A DNA stretch of 25,732 bases from JBDSLU01 sp039916225. Its GTDB lineage: Bacteria > Acidobacteriota > Vicinamibacteria > Vicinamibacterales > Vicinamibacteraceae. Positions 1-8,674 of this stretch are shown here, in pieces; the first letter of the stretch is position 1, and every line of letters begins with the position of its first letter. The notes below the pieces were generated by a model. The model was given only the letters and a program-made list of their open reading frames with translations, made no database searches and was not told the DNA's origin. The DNA is taken from NCBI GenBank assembly GCA_039916225.1, contig JBDSLU010000546.1:1-25732 (forward strand). Direction: 5' to 3'. Made by a program: the position numbers and the translations under genes.

Positions 1-241
1 CCTTGACGCCGTCCCACTTGGCGACCGGCTGCGGCGCCTTCCAACGGTTCGCGCCGGTCGGCGGGGCTGCATACGGGATGCCGAGGTACTGGCGGACACC
101 GGGTGTGCCGGAGTCGGCGCCGCTCACCTGGCCGGCGTCGGTCCTGATCGGGGATTGGGCGGATGCCAAGGGGGGCATCGTCAGCGCCGCGAGTGCGACG
201 GCGGTCGCCACGCGCGCACGACGCGCATCGGTCCAGGCCAT
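1..241 (-). CDS. Secreted type-B carboxylesterase, N-terminal part (cut by window edge)
   Basis: Only the first 80 codons are present; the gene runs off the left edge. The ATG at 241 is preceded by GAGGAG about six bases upstream, so this start is well supported. Residues 1-28 form a signal peptide (basic start, hydrophobic core, then ASA before Q29), so the product should be exported. Residues about 50-67 carry the conserved beginning of the carboxylesterase type B fold (alpha/beta-hydrolase, para-nitrobenzyl esterase group): QYLGIPYAAPPTGANRW. Known members hydrolyse carboxylic esters with a Ser-Glu/Asp-His triad, but all catalytic residues lie outside the window and activity cannot be judged. 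It is divergent from the Rieske gene, with 291 bp between the two starts. Confidence 0.85.
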   Translation of the reverse strand, partial: MAWTDARRARVATAVALAALTMPPLASAQSPIRTDAGQVSGADSGTPGVRQYLGIPYAAPPTGANRWKAPQPVAKWDGVK

Positions 242-400
242 GCGGAACTCCTCATCGGGAAACGGGTGAGGGCCAAGTATGGCTCGGATTTCGGCGACCC
301 GGTCGCCGCCGGCGGCGTTGCGAAAATCCCACTTGCATCGATCGCGTGGCCCGAGGCACACTCGGATTGCCCATTCGGAACGTGTGTCCCCCGCACCCCG

Positions 401-441
401 GCGGAAGGGCCTGAGCTTCGGCTCAGGCGCACACCTTCCGC
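401..441. promoter_or_regulatory. Strong UUCG-capped hairpin in a divergent intergenic region
   Basis: The inner stem GCCTGAGC (409-416) pairs perfectly with GCTCAGGC (421-428) across a TTCG tetraloop. A second perfect 8-bp stem, GCGGAAGG (401-408) with CCTTCCGC (434-441), encloses it with a five-base bulge on the 3' side. It lies 92 bp before the Rieske start and 160 bp before the esterase start, so it would be in the 5' leader of one or both messages. No T-run follows on either side. Role unknown: leader structure, mRNA stabiliser or dispersed palindromic repeat. Nothing else definite was seen in 242-532. Confidence 0.6.
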
Positions 442-532
442 GCTTCTGCCTCCATTTGTCGGTCGGTTCACCGTGCGCGCCATGTGGCGATGCCGAGCGC
501 TGGTGTGCACGTACGAAGGAGAAGAAGGCCCC

Positions 533-1090
533 ATGGACACCCGTCACTTTGTCGAATCCCCCCTCGCCGCCGCGTCGCTCGCGGAGGCCGAGCCGCTCGG
601 CCCCGCGCTTCCCGCGACCCTCGGCACCCGTCGCGACTTCTGCGTGGCGGCTTGCCAGGCGCTCTCGCTCGGCGCCATCGCCGCCACGCTGCAGGCCTGC
701 GGCGGCGGCGGTAGTCCCAACGAGCCGTCCGGTAGCTTCGGCAACGTGCCGACGCTGCCGTCGCTCAACGCGACGGTGGCCAACGGCGCCGCCTCGCTCA
801 CTGTCGACGGCACCGCGCTCTCGGCTGCCGGCGGTGCGGCGATCGTGACCAGCTCGCTGGGGTCGATGCTGGTGGTGCGCAACGACGCGACCACCGTGTC
901 GGCCTACACCTCGACCTGCACGCACCAGCAGTGCACGATCAACGGCTTCGGCGGCAACGTGTTCCAGTGCCCGTGCCACGGCTCGCAGTTCAATCCGGCC
1001 AATGGCTCGGTGGTGCGCGGACCGGCGACGCAGTCGCTGCGCCGCTTCACGGCGTCCATCAACAACGGCGTCGTGTCGATCACCGCCTGA
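533..1090 (+). CDS. Rieske [2Fe-2S] protein with Tat/lipoprotein-type signal
   Basis: The product is 185 residues. The start at 533 was chosen because AAGGAG lies at 516-521 and the upstream in-frame stretch has no conserved features. Rieske box 1 is CTHQQC (129-134) and box 2 is CPCHGS (146-151). Cluster ligands would be C129, H131, C146 and H149; C134 and C148 are the pair that forms the disulfide in high-potential Rieske proteins. The N-terminus has a twin-arginine motif, TRRDF (32-36), a hydrophobic stretch, then LQAC ending at C56 and a Gly run, which suggests Tat export of a folded iron-sulfur protein and possible lipid anchoring. Residues 57-80 look like a flexible linker. No cytochrome b or c1 gene is adjacent, so it is either a detached bc1-type subunit or a stand-alone electron-transfer protein. 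It is convergent with the fasciclin gene. Confidence 0.9.
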   Translation: MDTRHFVESPLAAASLAEAEPLGPALPATLGTRRDFCVAACQALSLGAIAATLQACGGGGSPNEPSGSFGNVPTLPSLNATVANGAASLTVDGTALSAAGGAAIVTSSLGSMLVVRNDATTVSAYTSTCTHQQCTINGFGGNVFQCPCHGSQFNPANGSVVRGPATQSLRRFTASINNGVVSITA

Positions 1091-1096
1091 AACGAC

Positions 1097-1175
1097 AACG
1101 CCCAACGACCAATCGCCAACGTCCACTCCGGCTCCGCGGCCAGGGTTGGACGTTGGCGATTGGAAGTTGGGCGTT
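1097..1175. terminator. Heptad-phased inverted repeat between convergent genes (bidirectional terminator or dispersed repeat)
   Basis: Two 29-bp arms (1097-1125 and 1147-1175) pair at 27 of 29 positions around a 21-base loop. The right arm consists of four heptads of form TTGGNNN (NNN = ACG, CGA, AAG, GCG) followed by TT; the left arm is the mirror NNNCCAA series. It starts 6 bp after the Rieske stop and ends 19 bp before the fasciclin stop, where a bidirectional terminator is expected. There is no T-run, so simple intrinsic termination is not certain. The heptad phasing suggests a short-tandem-repeat family rather than an ordinary terminator. Confidence 0.7.
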
Positions 1176-1194
1176 CGACGCGCCTGGCGCGGCG

Positions 1195-1752
1195 TCAGCC
1201 GGGCATCACGACGGTGTCGACGACGTGGATGACGCCGTTCGACTGGAACACGTTGGCCTGCGTCACCGTCGACATCCCACCCTTTTCGTCCTTCAGGACG
1301 ACCTTGCCGTCCTTGACCATCGCCCACAGCTTGCCACCGGCGACGGTGGTGAGTTCGGCGGTGCCCTTGCCGTCCTTGATCTTCTTCATCAGATCATCGG
1401 CCGACCACTTGCCGGCGACGACGTGATAGGTCAGCACCTTGGTGAGCGTCGGCTTCATCTCGGGCTTGAGCAGGCTGTCGACGGTGCCGGCCGGCAGCTT
1501 GGCGAAGGCCGCGTTGGTCGGCGCGAACACCGTGAACGGGCCGGGGCCCTGCAGCGTCTCGACGAGCCCGGCGGCCTTGACCGCGGCGACGAGCGTCGTG
1601 TGATCGGCCGAGTTGACGGCGTTCTCGATGATGTTCTTGGTCGGGAACATCTCCTTGCCGCCGACCATCGGGTTCTTGCCCATCTGGGCGTAGCTGACCG
1701 AGGCGGTGGCGGCGATGGCGAAGGCGGCGGCGGTCAGGCGGAAAAGCTTCAT
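1195..1752 (-). CDS. Secreted fasciclin (FAS1) domain protein
   Basis: The product is 185 residues. The ATG at 1752 follows AAGGA about ten bases upstream and opens a clear signal peptide (MKLFR then an Ala-rich core, cleavage near YAQ at 21-23). A longer in-frame opening continues upstream but lacks FAS1 features and overlaps the next gene. One FAS1 domain spans about 38-184, with the H1-type motif TVFAPTNAAF (74-83), the central LTYHVVAGK (107-115) and the C-terminal NGVIHVVDTVVMP (172-184). FAS1 domains mediate adhesion or protein-protein contact outside the cytoplasm; the ligand is unknown. This is the usual length for a single-domain bacterial fasciclin. The start region is divergent from the macroglobulin gene, with 156 bp between the starts and no definite promoter recognised. 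Confidence 0.92.
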   Translation of the reverse strand: MKLFRLTAAAFAIAATASVSYAQMGKNPMVGGKEMFPTKNIIENAVNSADHTTLVAAVKAAGLVETLQGPGPFTVFAPTNAAFAKLPAGTVDSLLKPEMKPTLTKVLTYHVVAGKWSADDLMKKIKDGKGTAELTTVAGGKLWAMVKDGKVVLKDEKGGMSTVTQANVFQSNGVIHVVDTVVMPG

Positions 1753-1908
1753 GGCGTCGTTGTCCTTTTTCTCTGAGCTGCGAGCCCCACTGGCCCGCGT
1801 CTGAAAGGCTCTACGGAGGCCCGGCCGGGATGGATGGGTGGCCGCCGTGTGCAAGGCCGCGCAGGGCCTACGGTGACGTCGGCCCGAAGCCACTGGATAC
1901 TGGACGCC

Positions 1909-4900
1909 ATGCACCAACGCTTCGGTGGGGTCCTGATGGCAGCGGTCGCCTGCGTGGCCGTCTGTCTGGCGGCGTCGTCCAGCGTCCGGACCCAGGGGGC
2001 GGCAGCGCTGTCGCTGCGGATCGTCGCCACGACGCCAACCGGGGCCGTCGACACCCCGATCACGCAGGCCAGCATCCGGTTCTCGGAGCCGATGGTGGCG
2101 CTCGTCGACACCGAGGCGGATCGAATCGACTACGTGACCGTCACGCCGGCGGTCGACGTCACGTTCCACTGGCCCGACACCAACGTCCTGGTGGTGACGC
2201 CGCGCGCCGGCCGGTTTCCCCTGGCGTCGCGTGTGACGATCACGGTCGCGTCCGGTGCCACGGCGATGTCTGGCCGGCGCCTGGCCGCTGCGCACACCTT
2301 CACCTTCGAGACGCCGGCGCCGCGGCTGCGAGGCGCAGCGATTCAGCCGCGCATCGATCCGTCGACCAACACAGTGGTGGGCAGCGACCTCCGGCTGTCG
2401 TTCGACACAGCGGTCCGCGTGTCGGACGTACTGTCGCGGCTGCAGGTGGCCTACGTGCCGTCGAAGTCGCCGGTGCCGGCTCTGTCGGCGGCGGCGCGCG
2501 CCCGCATGGCCCGCGTCGACCCCGCCGGTCTGAAGCAACGCGATGCCTGGGCGACGCGTATCGCGGCGCAGCTCGTGCGACGGCAGACCCTGCGGGTGGC
2601 GCTCGCGCCGGCGGCCGAGGCGACGGCGCAAAGCGTCGTGCTGCAGCTGCCCGAGACGCCGCCGGCGGGCGCGACGATCGCGGTCACCGCGACGGGCGTC
2701 GCCTCGGCCGAAGGCCCGCTGCGGCGCCGCACGCCCGATCGCGCGGTTGCGACGAGCCCCGCCCCCTTCATGGTGAGCGGGCCGGACTGTCACGGTGCGT
2801 GCGAGCCGGACAGTGTCACCCTCTCCGCCGGCGCGGCCGTGATACCGCCAGCGCTCTGGCCAACGCTGGTGGTGACCGACATCACCAATCCGGCGGCCGA
2901 GCAGGTCGTGCAGCGGGCGATCGCGGGGGCAGGAGCCACCGCCGCTCACGCGCGCTATGCGTCCTCCTTCGTGCGGCTCGCCGAGTTCGGCTACCGGTTC
3001 GTGCCCGGGCACCGCTACGCGATCCGCGTCGATGCGTCGCTGCAGGACGCCGCCGGCCGGCGCCTCGGCGCGCCGTGGATGGACGTGTTCGACGTCGGGT
3101 TGCCGTCGTCGATCCTCGGACTGGCGAGCAACGGACCAGCGGTGTGGGAGTCGGCCAATGGTCCGCGACTGCCGGTGATCAGCCGCAGCCTGTTCGACGT
3201 GCGGACGCGGGTGACGCCGGTCTCGCCGGCCGACCTCCTGGACGTTCGGTCGCGCGACGCGTCACACGCGGCGACGCCGCGATCGGTCACCGCGGTGGCC
3301 ACGCCCGTCGACGGCAGCGAGCAGGAAACGCTCGTCGACGTCGCTGGCGCACTGTCGACGAAGGGCACCGGCATCGTCCAGTTCTCGGCCGACGGGGGAC
3401 GGGAGGCGACCGTCCAGGCCAGCGACGTCACTACCGTCAGCCCACGCGCGTTCGTGACCTCAGCGTTGATCCAGGTCACCAACATCGGCGTGACCATGCG
3501 CGGCAACGCCGACCGCGTCGCCATCCTCGCGACACGGCTGGACACCGGCGCCGTTATCGCCGACGCGTCGGTACGAATCCTCGATCGACAAGGCGGCGAC
3601 GTCTGGCGCGGCCGGACGAGTGTCGACGGGCTCGCCATCGCGACCGATATCGACCGGCCGGCTCCCCATGCTGGCGCCGTGATTCTGGTCGAGCACGACG
3701 GCGACGCCGCCTACGTCGCCGAAGCCGGGGCGTGGAGCCTCCGCGGCAGCGCTAAGCCGGAGCTCGTCGGCGTGGTGTTCACCGACCGCGGCGTCTACCG
3801 GCCCGGCGAAACCGCGCAGGTCAAGGCATTCCTGCAGACGGCCACACCGCGCGGCCTCGAGCCGGTACCGGCGGGCGCGTCGATCACGCTGGTGGTCTCG
3901 CGTCCTGGCATCGACGACGCCACATACGACGCGACGGCGGGGCCGAGCGGTGGTGTCGAGTGGACCCTGCCCATCCCGGCGGATGCCAAGGTCGACGAGC
4001 CGACGTGGTTGAGCGTGCGTCGGACCGAGCACGGCGACGACTCGTCGGCGGTTGTTGGCTCACTACTGGTCAAGGCGGTGAAGCCGGTCGAGTTCCAGAC
4101 AACGCTTGCCGCGTCGGAGGTCAAGGCGGGCGATCGCCCGGCGCTGTCTGCGCGGGTCGAGGCCCGTGACCTGTCCGACGTCGCGCTGTCGGGCGCCGCG
4201 GTGGCGTGGACGGTCACGCGCAGCAGGCTCGAGACAGTGCCGCAGGTGTTGTCCGACGATCCCCACTTCACGTACGCAACCTCCGACGATGCGGTCGAGG
4301 GGCAATTCGACCAAGCCGGGGGCACGCCGTTCCGGCTCGAGGATCGCGGCGAGCTCGACGCGCTCGGCACGCGCGCCGCCCGCTTCGAGCTGCCCGCGGG
4401 CCTGGCCGGCCGCGGGCGTTTCAGCGTCGCGGCCCAGGTCACCGATACGTCGTCGCACGTGCTCGGACAGCGAAAGGTCGTGGTCGTCGAGCCCGACGCC
4501 TACCTGGGCATCGGACGCGACGACGCCGCGCGGGATCCTCGCACGCCGGCGCTCGCGGTGGTCGCGCGCACGCCTGCTGGCGACTACGTGGCAGGCATTC
4601 CCGTCCGCGTCCGCATCAAGCGGGCCTTCGGCAGGGACGACGATCCCGACGCCGTTGTCCTCGAGGCGATCACGGGGTCGGGGCCCGTTCGGGTGATCGT
4701 GCCGGAAGCGTTTCTACGCGTCGACATCCAAGCGACCGTGCGCGCCGCCGATGCTCGCGCGGCGATGCCGGCGACGATCGTGCTGGATGCTGGTGGCGCA
4801 CCGTCGCCGCCAGTCCCGGCGTTCACGGAAGACGTGACGGTGGCGCTCGACCGCGAGCGATACACCCCGGGCGACCGCGCCCGCCTGACCATCGCCACCA

Positions 4901-7635
4901 CCAAGGGCTACGCGACCGCGCTCGTGACGATCGAGCGCGGTGCCGTCCTCGAGGCCCGCGTCGTGCGGTTGGCCGGCGGCAGCGCGACGATCGATCTGCC
5001 GGTGGGCGACTCCGCAGTGGGGGGGCTCCAGGCGGTCGTGACCGCCATTCGCGGACGGACCTCGCCGTGCTGCGCCCTTGGTCGCGACGACCCCGGCCGC
5101 CCGACCACACATGTTGCCGCGGTCGACATTCCGCTCGACCGGGCCGCGTCCGAGCTGAAGGTCACCGTCGACGCGCCGGCGAACCGGCGTCCGGGCGAGC
5201 GGGCCGCCATCGCCGTCCGCGTCCGCGATCACCGCGACCGCCCGGCGCCAGCCGAGGTCACGCTGTGGGCCGTCGATGAAGGCGTGCTGGCCCTCACCGG
5301 CTACCACGTGCCGAGCCCGTTCGGAGCGATGTACGAACGCCGGCCGGCGTGGGTCGGTTTCACCGACTCGCGGGGCCAGCTGCTTGGGCGGGTGCTTCCG
5401 CGGTACTACGGCGAGCTCCTCCAGACAGATACCGGGCGGAGCTATCAAACGATGTCCGGGCAGGAACCGGACGCCGCCGATCCGGAGGCCGGCGATGCAG
5501 ACGCGCGGCGCGACTTCCGGCCGTTGGCCTTCTGGCACGGCGCGGTGTCGACGGACGCCGAGGGTGTCGCGCGCATCGAGGCCGCGCTGCCCGATACGCT
5601 GACGACCTACCGCGTCATCGCCGTCGCGGCCGCATCCGGCGCGCGCTACGGCGCCGCCCGCGCACCGATCACCGTCGCCAAGCCACTGATGGTGCGCCCG
5701 GCGCTGCCACGCTTCATGACCCGGCTCGATCGCGCGCAGCTCCGCGTCAGCGTCGCGGCCGGGGCACTGCGCGGCCGGGGCAGCGTCGTCGTCGAAAGCC
5801 TGACGCCGAACCTCTTGCGCATCGACGGCGGGCCGCAGCGCGTCGATCTCGCCGGCGGCGGGCGCGCCCTGGTGGCGTTCGCGGCCGAGGCCCGCGGCGA
5901 GGGCGTGGCGCGCCTGCGCATCGTGGCCACCCTGGGCGGCGAGCGCGACGTGGTGGAGAAGGACCTGCCCATCGTCGATGCCGTAGTGATGGAAACGACG
6001 GCTGCGGCCGGCAATGCCGAGCCTGATGCGGTCGAGACGATCCGCTTGCCGGTCTCGATCGAGCGGGGCGTGGGGCAGCTCGACGTCGATCTGGCGTCGA
6101 CGATGCTGGTCGGCCTCGCGGCCGCCGGTGACTACATCGCCACCTATCCGTACCCGTGCGCCGAGCAGATGGCGTCCCGCGCGCTGGTGCTGGTCTTCGC
6201 GTCGATGCTGGGCCCGAACTTCACGCTCGAGAACGGCCCCAGCACCGACGCCGCGCGCCGCAGCGTGGCGCAGGCCGCGCTCGATCGCCTCGAGGCTTAC
6301 CACTGCGCGAGTGGCTACAGCTACTGGGCCGGCGACTGCCGCCTGCGATCGCCGTACTTGTCGGCCTACTTGCTCTTCGTGCGCGAGACCGCCAAGCGCC
6401 ACGGGTTCACGGTGGACCAGGCGACGCTGTCGCGCGATGCGAAGGAGCTCGAAGCCGCGTTGGCCAGGCCTCCCGTTGCCCACGCCGGTCTCGACGACAC
6501 CGCCTGGCGGGCGTTCGCGGCCAAGGTGCTGGTCGATGCCGGCCGCCGCCCGACGGCGTCGCTCGATCGTCTGTATGCGGCGCGCGAGACGCTGCCGATC
6601 TTCGCGCTGGCTCACCTCCTCGACGCCACCGCGGCGATCGACGCGGACAGTCCACGCATCGCCGAGCTGCGACGCCGGATCCGCAACGCGCTGACTGTCG
6701 GCGTGACCGCGCATGTGGAAGAGAAGACGCTCGACCCGTACGCCTGGTGCTGGCCGTCGAACCTGAAGTCGACCGCGCTGGTGCTGGATGTGCTGTCGCG
6801 GCGCGGCGGCCTGTCGGCCGAGGAGGCGCGGCCGATCGTCAGCTGGCTGCTCGGCGAGCGCGGCACGGCGGGCATCTGGAACGGGACGCAGGCCAACGTC
6901 TGGAGCTTGGTCGGGCTCGTCGGCTATCAGTCCGCCTTCGAGCCGCGGCGTCCGCTGGTCACGGCCTCGGCGACGCTCGAATCCACCGAACTGCTCGTGC
7001 AGGCGCTCGACGTCCAGCGGCCGTCGGCGTCGCGACGCGTCCCGATGGCGGACGTGCTGGGCATCGTGGCGCCGGGCGGCAGCGGTCGGCTGCGCATCAC
7101 GGCGACCGGGGCCACACCGGTGTTCTACACCGCGCGCCTCCGCGTTGCCCGGGACGCGCGCGACATCGAACCGCTCGCGCACGGGTTCACACTGGGTCGG
7201 CGGTATGTGCCGGTGGTCGGCGGCAAGGACGGCGCCGCGGCGACGACCTTCGCTCCGGGCGACCTGGTGCGCGTGATCCTGACGGTCCGCGTGCCCGAGG
7301 ATCGGCTCTTCGTCGCGGTCAGCGATCCGCTACCGGCCGGCTTCGAGGTCGCCGACACCAGCCTGGCCACCGCCGCACCGGACACCGAGGACGCGAGTGA
7401 CGGCGCCAGGACCTTCTGGTGGCGGCCCGGTTTCGATCGCATCGAGCGCCGCGATCAGCGCGTCGACCTGTTCGCGACGACGCTGCCCGACGGCGACTAC
7501 GAAGTGTCGTACCTGGCCCGGGCCATCACGCCGGGCACGTTCTTCGCGGCACCGACGCGGGCCGAAGCGATGTATCAGCCCGAAGTCGCCGGGCGCGGCG
7601 CCGGCGCGACGATCACCGTGACGGCGCCGAAGTGA
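1909..7635 (+). CDS. Bacterial alpha-2-macroglobulin family protein with thioester motif
   Basis: The product is 1908 residues from the ATG at 1909; an alternative ATG at 1936 has a better GGTGGGG upstream and only trims the signal peptide. The N-terminus is a signal sequence without a convincing lipobox, so a soluble periplasmic form is inferred. Diagnostic stretches are TDRGVYRPGET near 625-635 (macroglobulin MG2-type), WAVDEGVLALTGY near 1120 and FWHGAVSTDAEG from 1208 (A2M domain), then PCAEQ with C1417 and Q1420 as the thioester pair. A helical thioester domain follows (GYSYWAGDCR and onward), and a C-terminal domain ends in GTFFAAPTRAEAMYQPE. In this family the thioester traps attacking proteases after bait cleavage. 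It is longer than E. coli YfhM (about 1650), and no penicillin-binding protein 1C gene, the usual partner, is adjacent. The stop lies 7 bp from a convergent gene. Confidence 0.92.
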   Translation: MHQRFGGVLMAAVACVAVCLAASSSVRTQGAAALSLRIVATTPTGAVDTPITQASIRFSEPMVALVDTEADRIDYVTVTPAVDVTFHWPDTNVLVVTPRAGRFPLASRVTITVASGATAMSGRRLAAAHTFTFETPAPRLRGAAIQPRIDPSTNTVVGSDLRLSFDTAVRVSDVLSRLQVAYVPSKSPVPALSAAARARMARVDPAGLKQRDAWATRIAAQLVRRQTLRVALAPAAEATAQSVVLQLPETPPAGATIAVTATGVASAEGPLRRRTPDRAVATSPAPFMVSGPDCHGACEPDSVTLSAGAAVIPPALWPTLVVTDITNPAAEQVVQRAIAGAGATAAHARYASSFVRLAEFGYRFVPGHRYAIRVDASLQDAAGRRLGAPWMDVFDVGLPSSILGLASNGPAVWESANGPRLPVISRSLFDVRTRVTPVSPADLLDVRSRDASHAATPRSVTAVATPVDGSEQETLVDVAGALSTKGTGIVQFSADGGREATVQASDVTTVSPRAFVTSALIQVTNIGVTMRGNADRVAILATRLDTGAVIADASVRILDRQGGDVWRGRTSVDGLAIATDIDRPAPHAGAVILVEHDGDAAYVAEAGAWSLRGSAKPELVGVVFTDRGVYRPGETAQVKAFLQTATPRGLEPVPAGASITLVVSRPGIDDATYDATAGPSGGVEWTLPIPADAKVDEPTWLSVRRTEHGDDSSAVVGSLLVKAVKPVEFQTTLAASEVKAGDRPALSARVEARDLSDVALSGAAVAWTVTRSRLETVPQVLSDDPHFTYATSDDAVEGQFDQAGGTPFRLEDRGELDALGTRAARFELPAGLAGRGRFSVAAQVTDTSSHVLGQRKVVVVEPDAYLGIGRDDAARDPRTPALAVVARTPAGDYVAGIPVRVRIKRAFGRDDDPDAVVLEAITGSGPVRVIVPEAFLRVDIQATVRAADARAAMPATIVLDAGGAPSPPVPAFTEDVTVALDRERYTPGDRARLTIATTKGYATALVTIERGAVLEARVVRLAGGSATIDLPVGDSAVGGLQAVVTAIRGRTSPCCALGRDDPGRPTTHVAAVDIPLDRAASELKVTVDAPANRRPGERAAIAVRVRDHRDRPAPAEVTLWAVDEGVLALTGYHVPSPFGAMYERRPAWVGFTDSRGQLLGRVLPRYYGELLQTDTGRSYQTMSGQEPDAADPEAGDADARRDFRPLAFWHGAVSTDAEGVARIEAALPDTLTTYRVIAVAAASGARYGAARAPITVAKPLMVRPALPRFMTRLDRAQLRVSVAAGALRGRGSVVVESLTPNLLRIDGGPQRVDLAGGGRALVAFAAEARGEGVARLRIVATLGGERDVVEKDLPIVDAVVMETTAAAGNAEPDAVETIRLPVSIERGVGQLDVDLASTMLVGLAAAGDYIATYPYPCAEQMASRALVLVFASMLGPNFTLENGPSTDAARRSVAQAALDRLEAYHCASGYSYWAGDCRLRSPYLSAYLLFVRETAKRHGFTVDQATLSRDAKELEAALARPPVAHAGLDDTAWRAFAAKVLVDAGRRPTASLDRLYAARETLPIFALAHLLDATAAIDADSPRIAELRRRIRNALTVGVTAHVEEKTLDPYAWCWPSNLKSTALVLDVLSRRGGLSAEEARPIVSWLLGERGTAGIWNGTQANVWSLVGLVGYQSAFEPRRPLVTASATLESTELLVQALDVQRPSASRRVPMADVLGIVAPGGSGRLRITATGATPVFYTARLRVARDARDIEPLAHGFTLGRRYVPVVGGKDGAAATTFAPGDLVRVILTVRVPEDRLFVAVSDPLPAGFEVADTSLATAAPDTEDASDGARTFWWRPGFDRIERRDQRVDLFATTLPDGDYEVSYLARAITPGTFFAAPTRAEAMYQPEVAGRGAGATITVTAPK

Positions 7636-7642
7636 CCGCTGG

Positions 7643-8653
7643 CTACTTCAGGTCCATCAGGTAAATGCCGTAGCCGACACCGGCCGCGTCCTTGCTGCGC
7701 GCCGACTGAAACGCCATGGTCTTGCCGTCGGGGCTGACGACCGGGTTGGAGGCCTTGTAGCCGTCGTACTCGCCCCAGTGCGTCATCCGGACGTACTCGG
7801 TCGCGTTGGGCACCAGCGGCATCTTCCAGATGTCGATGTGGTTCGAGTCCTGCGCGCTCTGGTCCCTGCTCGACTCGACCAGCGTGTGCTTGCCGTCCGG
7901 GAAGATGCCCTCGACCTCGTTGTACTCGCCGGCGAGCTTGCGGAACGTCGTAATCGCTTTCGTCTTCAGGTTCAGGCCGAAGACGTCGGCATAGGGCGAG
8001 CGGTAGCACGTGTAGATCAGCTCGGTGTCGTCGAAGCGGAAGTCCTGCGCCTCGAGCGTGCACTCGGGCCGCTTGGCGCGGATCAGCTCGACCTTGTTGG
8101 TCAGCTTCGGCTGGCCGCCCTCCTCGACGATGTCGGCCATATAGAGCACCGACTCGCCATCGGGGATCTGGTCCGGGTACTGGCCATGCGTGTTCGACCA
8201 CGCGATGCGATTGGTCGTGCGCGAGATGGCCACGCCTTCGGAGATCTTGTGATTCAGCGCGATCGGCGGCCCGCCGGCGGCGCGCAGCAGCCACATCTCC
8301 TGATCGCGGTCGCGGGTGGTGCGGATGTCGGTGAAGGTGCGGGCGCCGATCAGGAAGTAGTCGCCGGTCGGCAGGTACTGCACGCGCAGGTAACTGGACG
8401 ACGGCGCCGGCGTCAGCAGCCGGATCGTCTTCGTCGCCACGTCGACGACGAAGGCGTCGCCGAAGCTCTTGGCCATGAAGGCGATCTTCTTGCCGTCCGG
8501 CGACCACGAGGCGCGCTCGCCGAAGCCGGTGAGCTGCCGGGTGTTCGCCGGCAGGTGGTCCTCGGCGTTGCCGCGTTTGGTGCCTTGGGCGAGCGGCAGG
8601 GCAGTGGCGGCGGCCGCGAGGAGCACGCCGGCGAACACGGAACGGATTCTCAT
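7643..8653 (-). CDS. Exported PD40/TolB-like beta-propeller protein
   Basis: The product is 336 residues. The ATG at 8653 has GGAGG five bases upstream. Residues 1-22 are a signal peptide (MRIRS, Ala/Leu core, LAQ). The remainder shows several PD40-type blades of the form (F/W)SPDGKxIAF: ASWSPDGKKIAFMA near 48-61, IFPDGKHTLVESS near 249-261 and VVSPDGKTMAFQSA near 305-318. These match the TolB-like six-bladed propeller family, whose members act as protein-interaction scaffolds or as domains of periplasmic enzymes. No catalytic domain is attached, so the role is unknown. It lies 21 bp downstream of the membrane protein gene at 8675-10318 and is probably co-transcribed with it. It converges on the macroglobulin gene with a 7-bp gap, so transcripts from the two strands may overlap. 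Confidence 0.8.
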   Translation of the reverse strand: MRIRSVFAGVLLAAAATALPLAQGTKRGNAEDHLPANTRQLTGFGERASWSPDGKKIAFMAKSFGDAFVVDVATKTIRLLTPAPSSSYLRVQYLPTGDYFLIGARTFTDIRTTRDRDQEMWLLRAAGGPPIALNHKISEGVAISRTTNRIAWSNTHGQYPDQIPDGESVLYMADIVEEGGQPKLTNKVELIRAKRPECTLEAQDFRFDDTELIYTCYRSPYADVFGLNLKTKAITTFRKLAGEYNEVEGIFPDGKHTLVESSRDQSAQDSNHIDIWKMPLVPNATEYVRMTHWGEYDGYKASNPVVSPDGKTMAFQSARSKDAAGVGYGIYLMDLK

Positions 8654-8674
8654 GGAACCTCCATACGACGAGGG

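Noticed and set aside
155..532. In-frame upstream extension of the Rieske protein by 126 codons
   Set aside because: It would overlap the esterase start and the hairpin region; the ATG at 533 has a good ribosome-binding site and a sensible signal sequence.
1753..3012. In-frame upstream extension of the fasciclin protein
   Set aside because: It would run antisense through the start of the macroglobulin gene; the ATG at 1752 opens a clean signal peptide.
4714..7182. An 822-codon open frame on the minus strand inside the macroglobulin gene
   Set aside because: Antisense shadow with Arg/His/Gly-rich translation and no recognisable motif; the macroglobulin frame has family signatures throughout.
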